14,130 nt of DNA from Chloroflexota bacterium (lineage in GTDB: Bacteria; Chloroflexota; Dehalococcoidia; UBA1127; JACQUN01), in assembly GCA_016210285.1 (NCBI GenBank), contig JACQUN010000048.1:1-14130 (forward strand), written 5' to 3'. Positions 6,750-14,058 of the stretch are shown here, one piece after another (position 1 is the first letter of the stretch; each line of letters begins with the position of its first letter). The notes beneath the pieces are model-generated. The model worked only from the letters and a program-made list of their open reading frames with translations. It ran no database searches and was not told where the DNA came from. A program made the translations under genes and the position numbers.

Positions 6750-7387
6750 TGGTGTCCTTGCTCGGCCCACTTATGTGGCGCGTCCGCGAGGTGAGGAACC
6801 CCAACTCCCTCATCTCACGTCTTCGCCGTGAGCGCTTCCGCCTCTTCCTGGAGACAATGGAACCGAAAGCGATGGACCTGATCCTGGATGTGGGCTCAAG
6901 CAGTGGACACGGGTTGGAGGTGTTTGACAGGGGCGCCCACCGCGTCGTGGGGCTTGACCTGACCCGCCCCAAGGAGAACGCCAACGTCTTCGACAGCTTT
7001 GTCGTGGGGAACGGGTGCTATCTCCCCTTCAAGACACAGGCCCTGGACATCGTTTTCTGCAACGCGGTGCTGGAGCACGTCACCACCTGGGAAGGGCAGC
7101 AGCAGATTGCCAGGGAGATGCTGCGCACTGGAAAGCGGCTCTTTGTCTGCACCAACAACCGGTACTTCCCCATCGAGCCGCACTACATGCTCCCCCTGTT
7201 CCAGTTCGTGCCCGAGCCCGTTCAGAAGCGGGTTGTCAAATGGGTCTCGGTGGGGCTGCCAAGAAAGCACTGGGAGCGCATCCGCCTGCTGAGCAAGGGG
7301 GAGCTCCAGACCCTGTTCCCCGGCTGCCGCATCTATGCTGAGAAGCTGTTTGGCCTTGCCTTCTCCTGGATTGTGGTGAAGCGGTGA
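6749..7387 (+). CDS. Class I SAM-dependent methyltransferase
   Basis: A 212-residue Rossmann-type methyltransferase. SAM-binding motif I is LILDVGSSSGHG (44-55), where serines replace some of the usual GxGxG residues. It is followed by VVGLDL (66-71), GNGCYLPF (88-95, motif II region) and LDIVFCNAVLEHV (99-111, the motif preceding a typical catalytic pocket). The substrate is not readable; the location suggests O- or C-methylation of a sugar or glycan end. The start is ATG 6749 in a TGATG junction, with GGAGG at 6741-6745. A longer in-frame ORF from 6653 would lie inside gmhB and lacks a comparable ribosome site. The stop overlaps the following GTG. No membrane helix is evident. Confidence 0.75.
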   Translation: MVSLLGPLMWRVREVRNPNSLISRLRRERFRLFLETMEPKAMDLILDVGSSSGHGLEVFDRGAHRVVGLDLTRPKENANVFDSFVVGNGCYLPFKTQALDIVFCNAVLEHVTTWEGQQQIAREMLRTGKRLFVCTNNRYFPIEPHYMLPLFQFVPEPVQKRVVKWVSVGLPRKHWERIRLLSKGELQTLFPGCRIYAEKLFGLAFSWIVVKR

Positions 7388-8577
7388 ACATCCTCCAGGT
7401 TGGCACCGGCTTCATCCCTATCCCTCCCCCTGGCTGGGGCGGCACGGAGAAGACCATCCACCACCTGTCCACAGCCCTCGCCGGCTTGGGGCACCAGGTG
7501 ACGGTCCTGGACATGCCCTACCCGCCGAGGCCGGAGACTCCCTACCAGGTGCAGGAGGTCGCCTTCTGGTGGAAGCGCAACGGCAACCTCCTCTTCCATG
7601 CGCTGCGGGGACTCAGCTACGCACGCGCGGTGCTTCCGACGCTCCGCCGGATGCTCGGAACCCATCGCTACGACGTGGTACACTTCCACAACCAGTTCTC
7701 CGCCGCCCTGGGCATCCCGGTCGTCCACCGCCACGGAATCCCGGCGGTGTTCACCATCCACAACTGGGTCTGGTCCAACCCGCACCTGGCCCGCTCGCGG
7801 CTGGAGCACCTCCGGTACTTCCTGGAACGCCGCTCCCTGGCCCTGGCCCGAGAGGTCGTCTGCGACAGCGCCACCGTGGCCCAGAACCTGGAGCGTTACC
7901 TGGGCATCCCAGCCCCAAAGCTCACGGTGGTCCCCAACGGGGTGGACCCCCGCCTCTTTGACCCCGGGCAGGTACCCGCCAGCTTCCGCGAGAGGTATGC
8001 CCCCACCCCCGGCGCTGTGGTCTTGAACGTCGCGCGCATCATCCCCTACAAGAACCAGCTCACCCTGGCCAGGGCGGTTCCCCTGGTGACGCAGAGGGTT
8101 CCTGGCGTCCGCTTCCTCTTCGTCGGCCCCGTGGGCTCCCCAGGCTATGCCGCCCAGGTGCGAGAGGCTATCCGGCAGGCGGGAGTGGAGGGCTCCGCGC
8201 TTCTCGTGGGAGAGGTCAGCACGGAGGAGCTGGTGCACTTCTACGCCATCGCGGACCTCTTCGTGCTATGCTCCACAGCCGAGTCCCAGGGCATGGTGGT
8301 GGCGGACGCCATGGCTGCGGGCAAGGCAATCGTCGGCTCTCGCATCGGTGCCCTGGAAGAGATGCTGGGGAAGGATGCAGGGGTGTTGGCGGACCCGGAA
8401 GACCCAGCGCAACTGGCCGAGGCTATCGTTGCTCTCCTGGAGGCCCCAGCCCGCAGGGAGCAGTTGGGCCAGGCCGCCCGCCGCATCGCGCGCGAGCGCT
8501 ATGGGTGGGACTCCCTTGCGGCACGGACGGCCCTGGTCTATCAGAAGGCGGCGGGGCTTCCAATGCGCACTGCGTAG
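7384..8577 (+). CDS. GT4 glycosyltransferase (GT-B fold)
   Basis: A 397-residue retaining GT-B glycosyltransferase. The N-terminal donor/acceptor loop PPPGWGGTEKTIHHL (14-28) is the characteristic family 4 opening. The interdomain region carries TVVPNGVDPRLF (181-192), followed by LNVARIIPYKNQLTLARA (214-231). The C-terminal nucleotide-binding motif is AESQGMVVADAMAAGKAIVGS (299-319). The usual E-x7-E pair reads E300-x7-D308, a conservative change. It likely transfers a hexose or heptose from a nucleotide sugar (possibly GDP-heptose made by the preceding genes) to the lipid-linked glycan at the cytoplasmic face. The start is GTG 7384 in a GTGA overlap. It is the last gene of the first block; a 280-base gap with its own promoter follows. 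Confidence 0.85.
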   Translation: MNILQVGTGFIPIPPPGWGGTEKTIHHLSTALAGLGHQVTVLDMPYPPRPETPYQVQEVAFWWKRNGNLLFHALRGLSYARAVLPTLRRMLGTHRYDVVHFHNQFSAALGIPVVHRHGIPAVFTIHNWVWSNPHLARSRLEHLRYFLERRSLALAREVVCDSATVAQNLERYLGIPAPKLTVVPNGVDPRLFDPGQVPASFRERYAPTPGAVVLNVARIIPYKNQLTLARAVPLVTQRVPGVRFLFVGPVGSPGYAAQVREAIRQAGVEGSALLVGEVSTEELVHFYAIADLFVLCSTAESQGMVVADAMAAGKAIVGSRIGALEEMLGKDAGVLADPEDPAQLAEAIVALLEAPARREQLGQAARRIARERYGWDSLAARTALVYQKAAGLPMRTA

Positions 8578-8718
8578 GGGAGTCGGCGCCAGTGTCTGAA
8601 GGAAGCTGTTTGAAGAATTAGGACGGGACCGGCTGAAAAAGCCCTGCTATTGCCCGCCAATTCTGGCTCGCTGCAGAAGCCATCCCTCTTTTTATCGGGC
8701 TGCTGCCAGTAGAAAGCA

Positions 8719-8747
8719 TTGACAATTTCGCCCATTTCTGACATAAT
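8719..8747 (+). promoter_or_regulatory. Internal promoter for the second block
   Basis: The -35 box TTGACA (8719-8724) is a perfect consensus match. After 17 bases comes the -10 box CATAAT (8742-8747), 5 of 6, with TG at 8739-8740 giving an extended -10. The predicted transcription start is about 8753-8755, leaving a leader of roughly 104 bases before the asparagine-synthase ATG. The surrounding bases are markedly A/T-richer than the coding regions. Apart from this promoter, the region 8578-8718 shows no gene or clear terminator; a weak GGCT/AGCC hairpin at about 8631-8643 lacks a T-run. Confidence 0.8.
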
Positions 8748-8780
8748 TTCTTGTTCGCCTTTTCTCCATGTCGAGGGGCT

Positions 8781-8803
8781 CCCCGGTTGCCTGGCAACCC
8801 GGG
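8781..8803 (+). promoter_or_regulatory. Symmetric hairpin/palindrome in the amidotransferase leader
   Basis: GGTTGCC (8785-8791) and GGCAACC (8793-8799) are perfect inverted repeats around a single base. They are extended by CCC (8781-8783) and GGG (8801-8803) across one C-C mismatch. The element lies about 27-50 bases downstream of the predicted transcription start, within the untranslated leader. It could be a dimeric repressor operator or an RNA hairpin affecting translation or elongation. No T-run follows, so it is not an intrinsic terminator as it stands. Confidence 0.5.
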
Positions 8804-8857
8804 CAGGAAGGCTCAGGCTGGCTGGCCTTAGATGTAACCCGAGGGCAGCAGTACCAG

Positions 8858-10774
8858 ATGTGCGGGATTTGTGGTCGAATTCAATACGGTTCCCTGGATG
8901 ACCTCGGCGCAAAGATTGAGGGCATGTGCCAGAGCATTGCCCACCGGGGGCCGGACGACCAGGGCACCTGGATTGGCCAGAGTGGAGACGCCTTCGTCGC
9001 CTTGGGGAACCGCCGCCTCTCCATCCTTGACCTGAGTCCTTCAGGCCACCAGCCTATGCTGGACCCCGAGGGCGACGTAGCCCTGGCCTTCAATGGCGAG
9101 GTGTACAACTACCTCGAGCTGCGAGAGCCCTTGAAGGCCGCCGGGTATCAGTTCCGCTCCACCAGCGACACAGAGGTAATCCTCCACGCCTACAAGCACT
9201 GGGGGATCTCCTGTGTCGAGCGGTTCAACGGCATGTTCGCCATCGCTATTCTCGACCGCAAGCAGCGGCAGCTCGTCCTGCTCCGTGACCGGCTGGGCAA
9301 AAAGCCCCTGTACTACTACGCGAGACCTGGGCTGTTCCTTTTCGGCTCCGAGCTCAAGGCCCTGATGACGTGCCGCGACTTCCCGCGCGAGGTGGACCCG
9401 GAGGCGTTGGCCATCTACTTCACCCTGGGCCGCATCCCTTCCCCCTACTCCATCTTCAAGGACACGCACAAGCTCCCCCCGGGCTGCTCCCTCGTGTATG
9501 ACATCGCCAGCGGAGGCCATCAGGTCAAACCCTACTGGGTCCCAACCCTGAATGTTGACCACGCCCCGCAGGACGAGCGAAAGGCCCTGGAAGAGCTGGA
9601 GGGGCTCCTGGAGAGCGCCGTGCAGCTCCGCCTCCGCTCGGATGTTCCAGTAGGCTGCATCATGAGCAGCGGGGTGGACTCTTGCACCGTCGCGGCCATC
9701 GCCAATCGCTCCGCGCCGGGCATCGAGACCTTCACCGTGGGGTTCGGCGACCCCACCGACGAGGTGGCCGATGCAGAGAAGATCTCCCGTATTCTGGGCA
9801 CCCGCCACCACACATATTATGTAAACAGAGATGACCTGCTGCCAGCCATCCAGCGCCTCCCAGAGATTTTCGATGAACCCCTTGCCTTCCCTGCGGCGGT
9901 CCCCACCTACCTGATCTTCAAGGTTGCCCATCAGTTCGCCAAGGTGGTGCTGGTGGGGGACGGCGGTGACGAGCTCTTCTGGGGCTACGAGCCGGGCACC
10001 TATGCCAACCTCCGGGCCTCCCTTCGCCTTCGCCCCGTGGCGCCCCTCCTGGCCGCCACCGTAGGGCTCGCAGGCAAGTACGTGACGGCCTCCGACGCGG
10101 TGGCCCGCCGGCTGCCGCTGGCATGGCTCAACCGCCTGCGTCGCGCCCACTTCGTCTTCGCCTCGCCATCGGTAGCAGAGCTCTATTTCTCCCTCATCCG
10201 CCTCGTCCCCAGGGAGCGGCTGACCGAGATGCTGCTCCCCCAGGTGCCAGACCCCAAGGAGTTGGTCGGACTGGGCCGATTTGTTCAACCGTTCCAGGAG
10301 CGGCCTCTGGACGCCGCCTGCCTCTTCGACATCTACTTCAACCTGGCGGACTATAACCTGGACCGGGTGGACCGAGCCAGCATGGCCAACTCAGTGGAGG
10401 CCCGCGCTCCGCTCCTGGACTACCGCCTCGTGGAGTACGCCCTGAGGGTGCCCACGGAGATGAAGCGGCACGATGGGATGCCCAAGTACCTCCTCAAGCA
10501 GGCCCTGGGCCGCTACCTGCCCCGGGAGCTCTGGGACCGACGGAAGAGGGGTTTCGATACCCCTGCCCACCAGTGGCTCCGAGGCCCCCTCAAGGAGCAG
10601 GCCTACGACCTGGTGGCCAGCGGCAACGGCTTCCTGGACCAGGGGTTCCTGAGGCGGACCTTCCGGCGGCATATCGAAGGGAACATAGACGAGAGCAACG
10701 TGGTCTGGCCGGCCTTCGTGTTCTTGCAATGGTGCGACCGCTGGCTGCGTCCAGGGGGGAACGGTCGCCCATGA
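8858..10774 (+). CDS. asnB: Asparagine synthase-like glutamine amidotransferase
   Basis: A 638-residue class II glutamine amidotransferase fused to an ATP-pyrophosphatase synthetase domain. The N-terminal MCGICG supplies catalytic Cys2, which fixes the start at ATG 8858. An in-frame ATG at 8768 would bury this cysteine behind 30 residues. RRLSILDLSPSGHQPM (52-67) and FNGEVYNY (78-85) bind glutamine. The synthetase PP-loop reads SSGVDSC (270-276) where the family has SGGxDSS. GDGGDELFWGY and RVDRASMANSVEARAPLLD follow. In glycan loci such homologues (for example WbpS) amidate sugar carboxylates, so the target may be a uronic acid rather than aspartate; this is inference. It has its own promoter and a roughly 104-base leader. 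It ends in an ATGA overlap with the pyruvyl transferase. Confidence 0.88.
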   Translation: MCGICGRIQYGSLDDLGAKIEGMCQSIAHRGPDDQGTWIGQSGDAFVALGNRRLSILDLSPSGHQPMLDPEGDVALAFNGEVYNYLELREPLKAAGYQFRSTSDTEVILHAYKHWGISCVERFNGMFAIAILDRKQRQLVLLRDRLGKKPLYYYARPGLFLFGSELKALMTCRDFPREVDPEALAIYFTLGRIPSPYSIFKDTHKLPPGCSLVYDIASGGHQVKPYWVPTLNVDHAPQDERKALEELEGLLESAVQLRLRSDVPVGCIMSSGVDSCTVAAIANRSAPGIETFTVGFGDPTDEVADAEKISRILGTRHHTYYVNRDDLLPAIQRLPEIFDEPLAFPAAVPTYLIFKVAHQFAKVVLVGDGGDELFWGYEPGTYANLRASLRLRPVAPLLAATVGLAGKYVTASDAVARRLPLAWLNRLRRAHFVFASPSVAELYFSLIRLVPRERLTEMLLPQVPDPKELVGLGRFVQPFQERPLDAACLFDIYFNLADYNLDRVDRASMANSVEARAPLLDYRLVEYALRVPTEMKRHDGMPKYLLKQALGRYLPRELWDRRKRGFDTPAHQWLRGPLKEQAYDLVASGNGFLDQGFLRRTFRRHIEGNIDESNVVWPAFVFLQWCDRWLRPGGNGRP

Positions 10775-12114
10775 AGGTCGTGATGGTGAACTACTGGAGC
10801 GACTCCAACAAGGGCGACTGCGCCATGGCCCTCGGGACCATCACAGCCTTCAAGCGCTCCTTCCCGGACGTCCAATTCACGGTGTCCCCCGCCTTCTGGC
10901 ACAAGGACACCCGCTTCTCCGACGCCTGCCGCCACATCCGGGCTGTCTTCCCCGACGTTCAGATCATCTCCTCCGACCTGCCAGTTGTGGAGAACGAGGC
11001 CCTTCTGCGCCGCTTTCCCGGCCCGATGGCAGCGGCGCTGGCGCGGCCCTGGTGGCTGAGCCACATCGCCAGGTCCCTTCCCAGCCTTGCGCTGGGACTG
11101 AAGCACACCCCCCTTCTGCGCAGCATCGCCGAGGCCGACCTTGTGCTGAGCTCCCCAGGGAGCTACTTCTTCGTGCTGCTGCCCGGCCTCAAGCCGATGC
11201 TGGAGCGGCTCTTGGGGGGGATGTACGCCCACGCCTACCCCCTGCTGGCCGCCCGGCGCATGGGGAAGCCCTTCGCCCTCTACTCCCAGACGGTCGGGCC
11301 TTTCCACGGCAACAGGCCCATCATGGCCGCGACCCGGCGGCTCCTCCAGCCCGCCACCTTCATCAGCGTGCGAGAGGAGGGCTCGAAGGCCGAGCTCCTG
11401 AAATGTGGGGTAGAGGAGCACCGAGTCCACGTCTTCCCCGACGCCTCTTTCGGCGTGGCGCCCAGCCCGCCGGAGCGGGTTGCAGGGTTGCTGGCCCGAT
11501 ACGGCCTCCGGCCAGGGCAGTTCATGGCCCTCACCGTCCGGCCCTGGAGCTTCTACGGCGAGGCGCTGTATCAGCGCTACCTGGACACCATGGCCCAGGC
11601 AGTTGACGCCCTCCTGTCAGAAGGCACAAGCCCCAAGGTCGCCATTGTCCTCATGTCCACCATGCGCTTTGCCGGCGAGGACGACCTGGAGGCCGCCGAG
11701 GCGCTGCGGCAGCGGGTGCAGGCAAAGGACAGGGTTGTCATTGTCACGGAGGACATGACGCCGCCCGACATCAGCGCCCTCTACGGGCAGGCCCGCTTCC
11801 TGGTGGGCACCAGGGCCCACTCGCTCATTCTGGCATCCCTTTCTGGCACCCCCTCCGTGGGCATCTCCTACTGGGGCCACAAGACCCACGGGTTCACCAG
11901 GATGCTGGGGCTGGAGGAGTTCACCCTGAACATCCGAGAGCTGGACACGCAGGGTGTATTGAACGCCGTGCATCGCCTGCTGGACAATGAAGCATCCCTG
12001 CGCGCAGGGCTCATGGCCCGGACGGCCCAGCTCCGGGAGCGCGCCTGCACCCTTCCAGGGCTTATCATGGAGGCCGGCGCATCAAGCGCAGCTCTTGCGG
12101 AGGCCAGGCTATGA
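10771..12114 (+). CDS. Polysaccharide pyruvyl transferase family protein
   Basis: A 447-residue protein of the polysaccharide pyruvyl transferase family (WcaK/AmsJ-like), which adds ketal-linked pyruvate from phosphoenolpyruvate to sugar residues. The N-terminal NYWSDSNKGDCAMALGTI (7-24) is the typical N-x-GD start. Further family-like segments are SSPGSYFF (127-134), ALYSQTVGPF (169-178), SVREEGSKAELL (199-210), TVRPW (255-259) and GTRAHSLILASLSGTPSVGI (346-365). Large hydrophobic stretches (about 125-160) look like core strands rather than membrane helices. ATG 10771 is chosen for the ATGA overlap with the preceding gene. A seven-G run (11214-11220) lies inside the frame. Some family members have other functions, so pyruvylation is probable, not certain. 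Confidence 0.8.
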   Translation: MKVVMVNYWSDSNKGDCAMALGTITAFKRSFPDVQFTVSPAFWHKDTRFSDACRHIRAVFPDVQIISSDLPVVENEALLRRFPGPMAAALARPWWLSHIARSLPSLALGLKHTPLLRSIAEADLVLSSPGSYFFVLLPGLKPMLERLLGGMYAHAYPLLAARRMGKPFALYSQTVGPFHGNRPIMAATRRLLQPATFISVREEGSKAELLKCGVEEHRVHVFPDASFGVAPSPPERVAGLLARYGLRPGQFMALTVRPWSFYGEALYQRYLDTMAQAVDALLSEGTSPKVAIVLMSTMRFAGEDDLEAAEALRQRVQAKDRVVIVTEDMTPPDISALYGQARFLVGTRAHSLILASLSGTPSVGISYWGHKTHGFTRMLGLEEFTLNIRELDTQGVLNAVHRLLDNEASLRAGLMARTAQLRERACTLPGLIMEAGASSAALAEARL

Positions 12115-12146
12115 CCCTACCGCAAGGGTGTGCAGTATACGAGTAG
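12111..12146 (+). CDS. 11-codon bridging mini-ORF (putative)
   Basis: ATG 12111 overlaps the stop of the pyruvyl transferase gene as ATGA (12111-12114). The frame reads 11 codons (MTLPQGCAVYE) and stops at TAG 12144-12146, seven bases before the next gene's ATG. It thus spans almost the whole 39-base gap. A five-base-pair hairpin (ACCCT 12114-12118, AGGGT 12125-12129) lies within it. The peptide is not recognisable; a role in carrying ribosomes across the gap is possible. Chance is a real alternative. Confidence 0.3.
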   Translation: MTLPQGCAVYE

Positions 12147-12153
12147 GGGAGAC

Positions 12154-12912
12154 ATGGAGCGGCGAAGCTACTATCAGCAGGAAGCACAGGTCATCATAGA
12201 GGGTGAGCTCATATCACGGCGCATCCAGAGGGCGGCTGCCATCTTCCGCCGCCACCTCCCGTCAGTGGACCGTCTGCTGGACATCGGGTGTGGAACAGGA
12301 GAGATCGCCCTCTATTTCCAGCGGGCGCTGCAGGCGAAAGAGGCCTATGGGGTGGAGATAGCTGAGAAGCGGGCAGAGGCAGCCAGAGACAAGGGCGTCA
12401 AAGCTCAGGTCTGTGACGTGGGCCAGGAGGCGTTGCCGTTCCCGGACGGGCACTTTGACGCCGTTTTCTGCGGGGAGGTGATCGAGCACCTTTTTGATAC
12501 CGACCACCTCTTGGACGAGGCCGCCCGCGTGCTCTCGGCCCGGGGGGTGTTCATCCTCACGACGCCAAACCTGGCCTCGTGGTACAATCGTCTGGTTTTG
12601 CTCCTGGGCATGCAGCCTTTCATGAGCTCAGTGAGCCTGCGCCACAACGTGGGAAGACCCAAGTTCTGGGGCTCTGCTGGATGCGGGCACATCCGCCTGT
12701 TCACCTTCTGCGCCCTCAAAGAGCTTTTGCAGCAGCACCGGTTCGTGATTCTGGGGGCACGCGGAGAGGCCGCGGCCCACTCCTGGGAGCTTCGGCGCGT
12801 GCCACTGCCGGCCCGCCTGGTGGACGGCCTTTTTGCGCTTGTTCCTAGTCTGAGCGCCGACGTAACGTTTGCGGTGCGAAAGGGGCCAGCCGCCCAGAGT
12901 GGGCAACCATGA
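12154..12912 (+). CDS. Class I SAM-dependent methyltransferase
   Basis: A 252-residue Methyltransf_11/23-type enzyme. SAM motif I is LLDIGCGTGEIAL (41-53), then YGVEIAEKRAEAA (65-77, ribose-binding acid), a VCDVGQEALPFPDGHFDAVFCGEVIEHL stretch beginning at 86 and TTPNLASWYNRL (136-147). The TPN-containing strand is common in sugar- and lipid-modifying methyltransferases. The C-terminal third (about 150-230) is the likely acceptor-recognition region and is not recognisable to substrate level. ATG 12154 is preferred to the in-frame GTG at 12130 because AGGGGAG directly precedes it. Third positions are more A/T-rich in the first third than in neighbouring genes. The probable role is methylating a sugar or capping a chain. 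Confidence 0.8.
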   Translation: MERRSYYQQEAQVIIEGELISRRIQRAAAIFRRHLPSVDRLLDIGCGTGEIALYFQRALQAKEAYGVEIAEKRAEAARDKGVKAQVCDVGQEALPFPDGHFDAVFCGEVIEHLFDTDHLLDEAARVLSARGVFILTTPNLASWYNRLVLLLGMQPFMSSVSLRHNVGRPKFWGSAGCGHIRLFTFCALKELLQQHRFVILGARGEAAAHSWELRRVPLPARLVDGLFALVPSLSADVTFAVRKGPAAQSGQP

Positions 12913-12968
12913 AGAGGTCCCAAGACCTTTGTCGAAGCAACCCCAAGTTTAGCGGAGGCCAGCCATGA
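12909..12968 (+). CDS. 19-codon mini-ORF linking two methyltransferase genes (putative)
   Basis: ATG 12909 overlaps the stop of the upstream methyltransferase as ATGA (12909-12912). The frame runs 19 codons and its TGA (12966-12968) overlaps the ATG of the next gene as a second ATGA (12965-12968). It therefore bridges the gap exactly, with four-base overlaps at both ends. It has no strong ribosome site of its own, but the GGAGG serving the next gene (12954-12958) lies inside it. The peptide is basic and polar (contains KFSGGQP) with no known motif. It may be a translational relay or coincidence. Confidence 0.4.
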   Translation: MKRSQDLCRSNPKFSGGQP

Positions 12969-14002
12969 CGACGGCAACAACGGTGTCAACCAAATGCCCA
13001 GTCTGCGAGACCACTGAAGGGATACGGGTTAGAGAGAAACGTGGGGACTTCTCAGTCGTTCAGTGCCCGCAGTGCGGCCTCCAGTTCGGCTGGCCGCTGA
13101 CCTACGATGTCACCCCGTACCAGAGGTTCTACCAGTTCGCCTACACCGAGGGTCACTGCTCGCTGAGGCTGCCTACCATTGACCACAAGGGAATGGTGAG
13201 GAAAGCGCCGGCCCTCGTCCCCCTGGTCCAGAAGATGGCCATCCGGTGGCTGAAGCGGAACGTCCCTCGTGGCTCTCGCGTCTTCGACGTGGGTTTTGGC
13301 ACCGGGTGGTTCCTGGCAGCCGTGGAGCGCGAAGGGTTCGACCCCTCGGGCCTGGAGGTGGTGGCCACCACCGTGGATACCCTCAAGGCCAAGGGGTTCC
13401 AGGTCTATCAGGGCTCGGTGGAGAACTACCCCCCTGACTGGCCCAGGCCCGCAGCGGCCACCTCCTTCGAGGTGCTGGAGCACGTAACGGATCCCGTGGG
13501 TTTCCTGCGGGCTATCCGCACCCAGTTCCCGGATGCCCCCCTGGTCCTGAGCGTCCCCAGCCCGAAGCGATGGGGGCTCCACCTGGGCGGGTACGAGGAC
13601 ACGGACTACCCACCCAACCACCTCACGCGTTGGAGCGAGAAGAGCATAACGACGGCACTGCAGCGGGCCGGCTACGGCTCTGTCAGCCTACTGTACCCAC
13701 GACCGATCTCGGCAGAGCTGTTCTGGGCCGCCTTCAGCGGCATATCAAAGCGCTTCCACGCCGACGGGTACATCAACTTCCTGGGGCAGCGCAGCGGCGG
13801 AAGGGGCTTCTTCCGTCTTCTCAAGACCCTCCGCTGGCTGACCTTGTGGGGCTACGACGCGTCAATCAACTGGGTCTTCCCCGTCCTGTCGTCGCCGCTC
13901 CTTGCCTACTTTATGCTGCGCGGCTGGTCGGGCTACCCTGTGCTGGCCATCGCCAATAGCAAGGCCGCGGAGACTTCCGGGCAACCCGGCTCCAAGAGCT
14001 AG
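12965..14002 (+). CDS. Zinc-ribbon SAM-dependent methyltransferase
   Basis: A 345-residue methyltransferase with an N-terminal four-cysteine zinc ribbon: CPVC at 11-14 and CPQC at 34-37. The Rossmann domain begins at VFDVGFGTGWFL (106-117), followed by GLEVVATTV (129-137) and TSFEVLEHVTDP (166-177). This resembles the Methyltransf_23 type with zinc ribbon, related in layout to sugar C-methyltransferases. A hydrophobic C-terminal section (about 280-335) may contact membrane or lipid-linked substrate. ATG 12965 has GGAGG six bases upstream. The final residues (about 336-345) look unstructured, and the TAG stop is part of the TA at which an adjacent insertion element may begin, so the original end could have been different. 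Confidence 0.8.
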   Translation: MTTATTVSTKCPVCETTEGIRVREKRGDFSVVQCPQCGLQFGWPLTYDVTPYQRFYQFAYTEGHCSLRLPTIDHKGMVRKAPALVPLVQKMAIRWLKRNVPRGSRVFDVGFGTGWFLAAVEREGFDPSGLEVVATTVDTLKAKGFQVYQGSVENYPPDWPRPAAATSFEVLEHVTDPVGFLRAIRTQFPDAPLVLSVPSPKRWGLHLGGYEDTDYPPNHLTRWSEKSITTALQRAGYGSVSLLYPRPISAELFWAAFSGISKRFHADGYINFLGQRSGGRGFFRLLKTLRWLTLWGYDASINWVFPVLSSPLLAYFMLRGWSGYPVLAIANSKAAETSGQPGSKS

Positions 14003-14022
14003 TGTCGTGACAGGAGAACGTA

Positions 14023-14051
14023 TTGACATATCATGGCGGATCTGTTATGCT
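14023..14051 (+). promoter_or_regulatory. Promoter of the transposase gene
   Basis: The -35 box TTGACA (14023-14028) is a perfect match. After 17 bases comes the -10 box TATGCT (14046-14051), 4 of 6, with TG at 14043-14044 giving an extended -10. The predicted transcription start (14057-14059) coincides with the transposase ATG at 14059, implying a leaderless mRNA. Confidence 0.7.
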
Positions 14052-14058
14052 GTGCCCC

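Noticed and set aside
7333..8238. Minus-strand ORF of 301 codons opposite the GT4 gene
   Set aside because: Shadow frame caused by codon bias; the + strand protein carries all GT4 motifs.
8631..8643. GGCT/AGCC hairpin after the GT4 gene as a transcription terminator
   Set aside because: Only four base pairs and no following T-run.
8541..8912. Minus-strand ORF of 123 codons covering the 280-base gap
   Set aside because: No recognisable domain. It overlaps both flanking genes, and the + strand promoter and leader explain the region better.
9041..10288. Long minus-strand ORF (415 codons) opposite the asparagine synthase gene
   Set aside because: A typical antisense shadow of GC-rich coding DNA; the + strand frame has clear family motifs.
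12095..12140. TTGCGG and TATACG as a promoter before the methyltransferase at 12154
   Set aside because: The spacing is about twice the usual 17 bases and the -35 match is weak.
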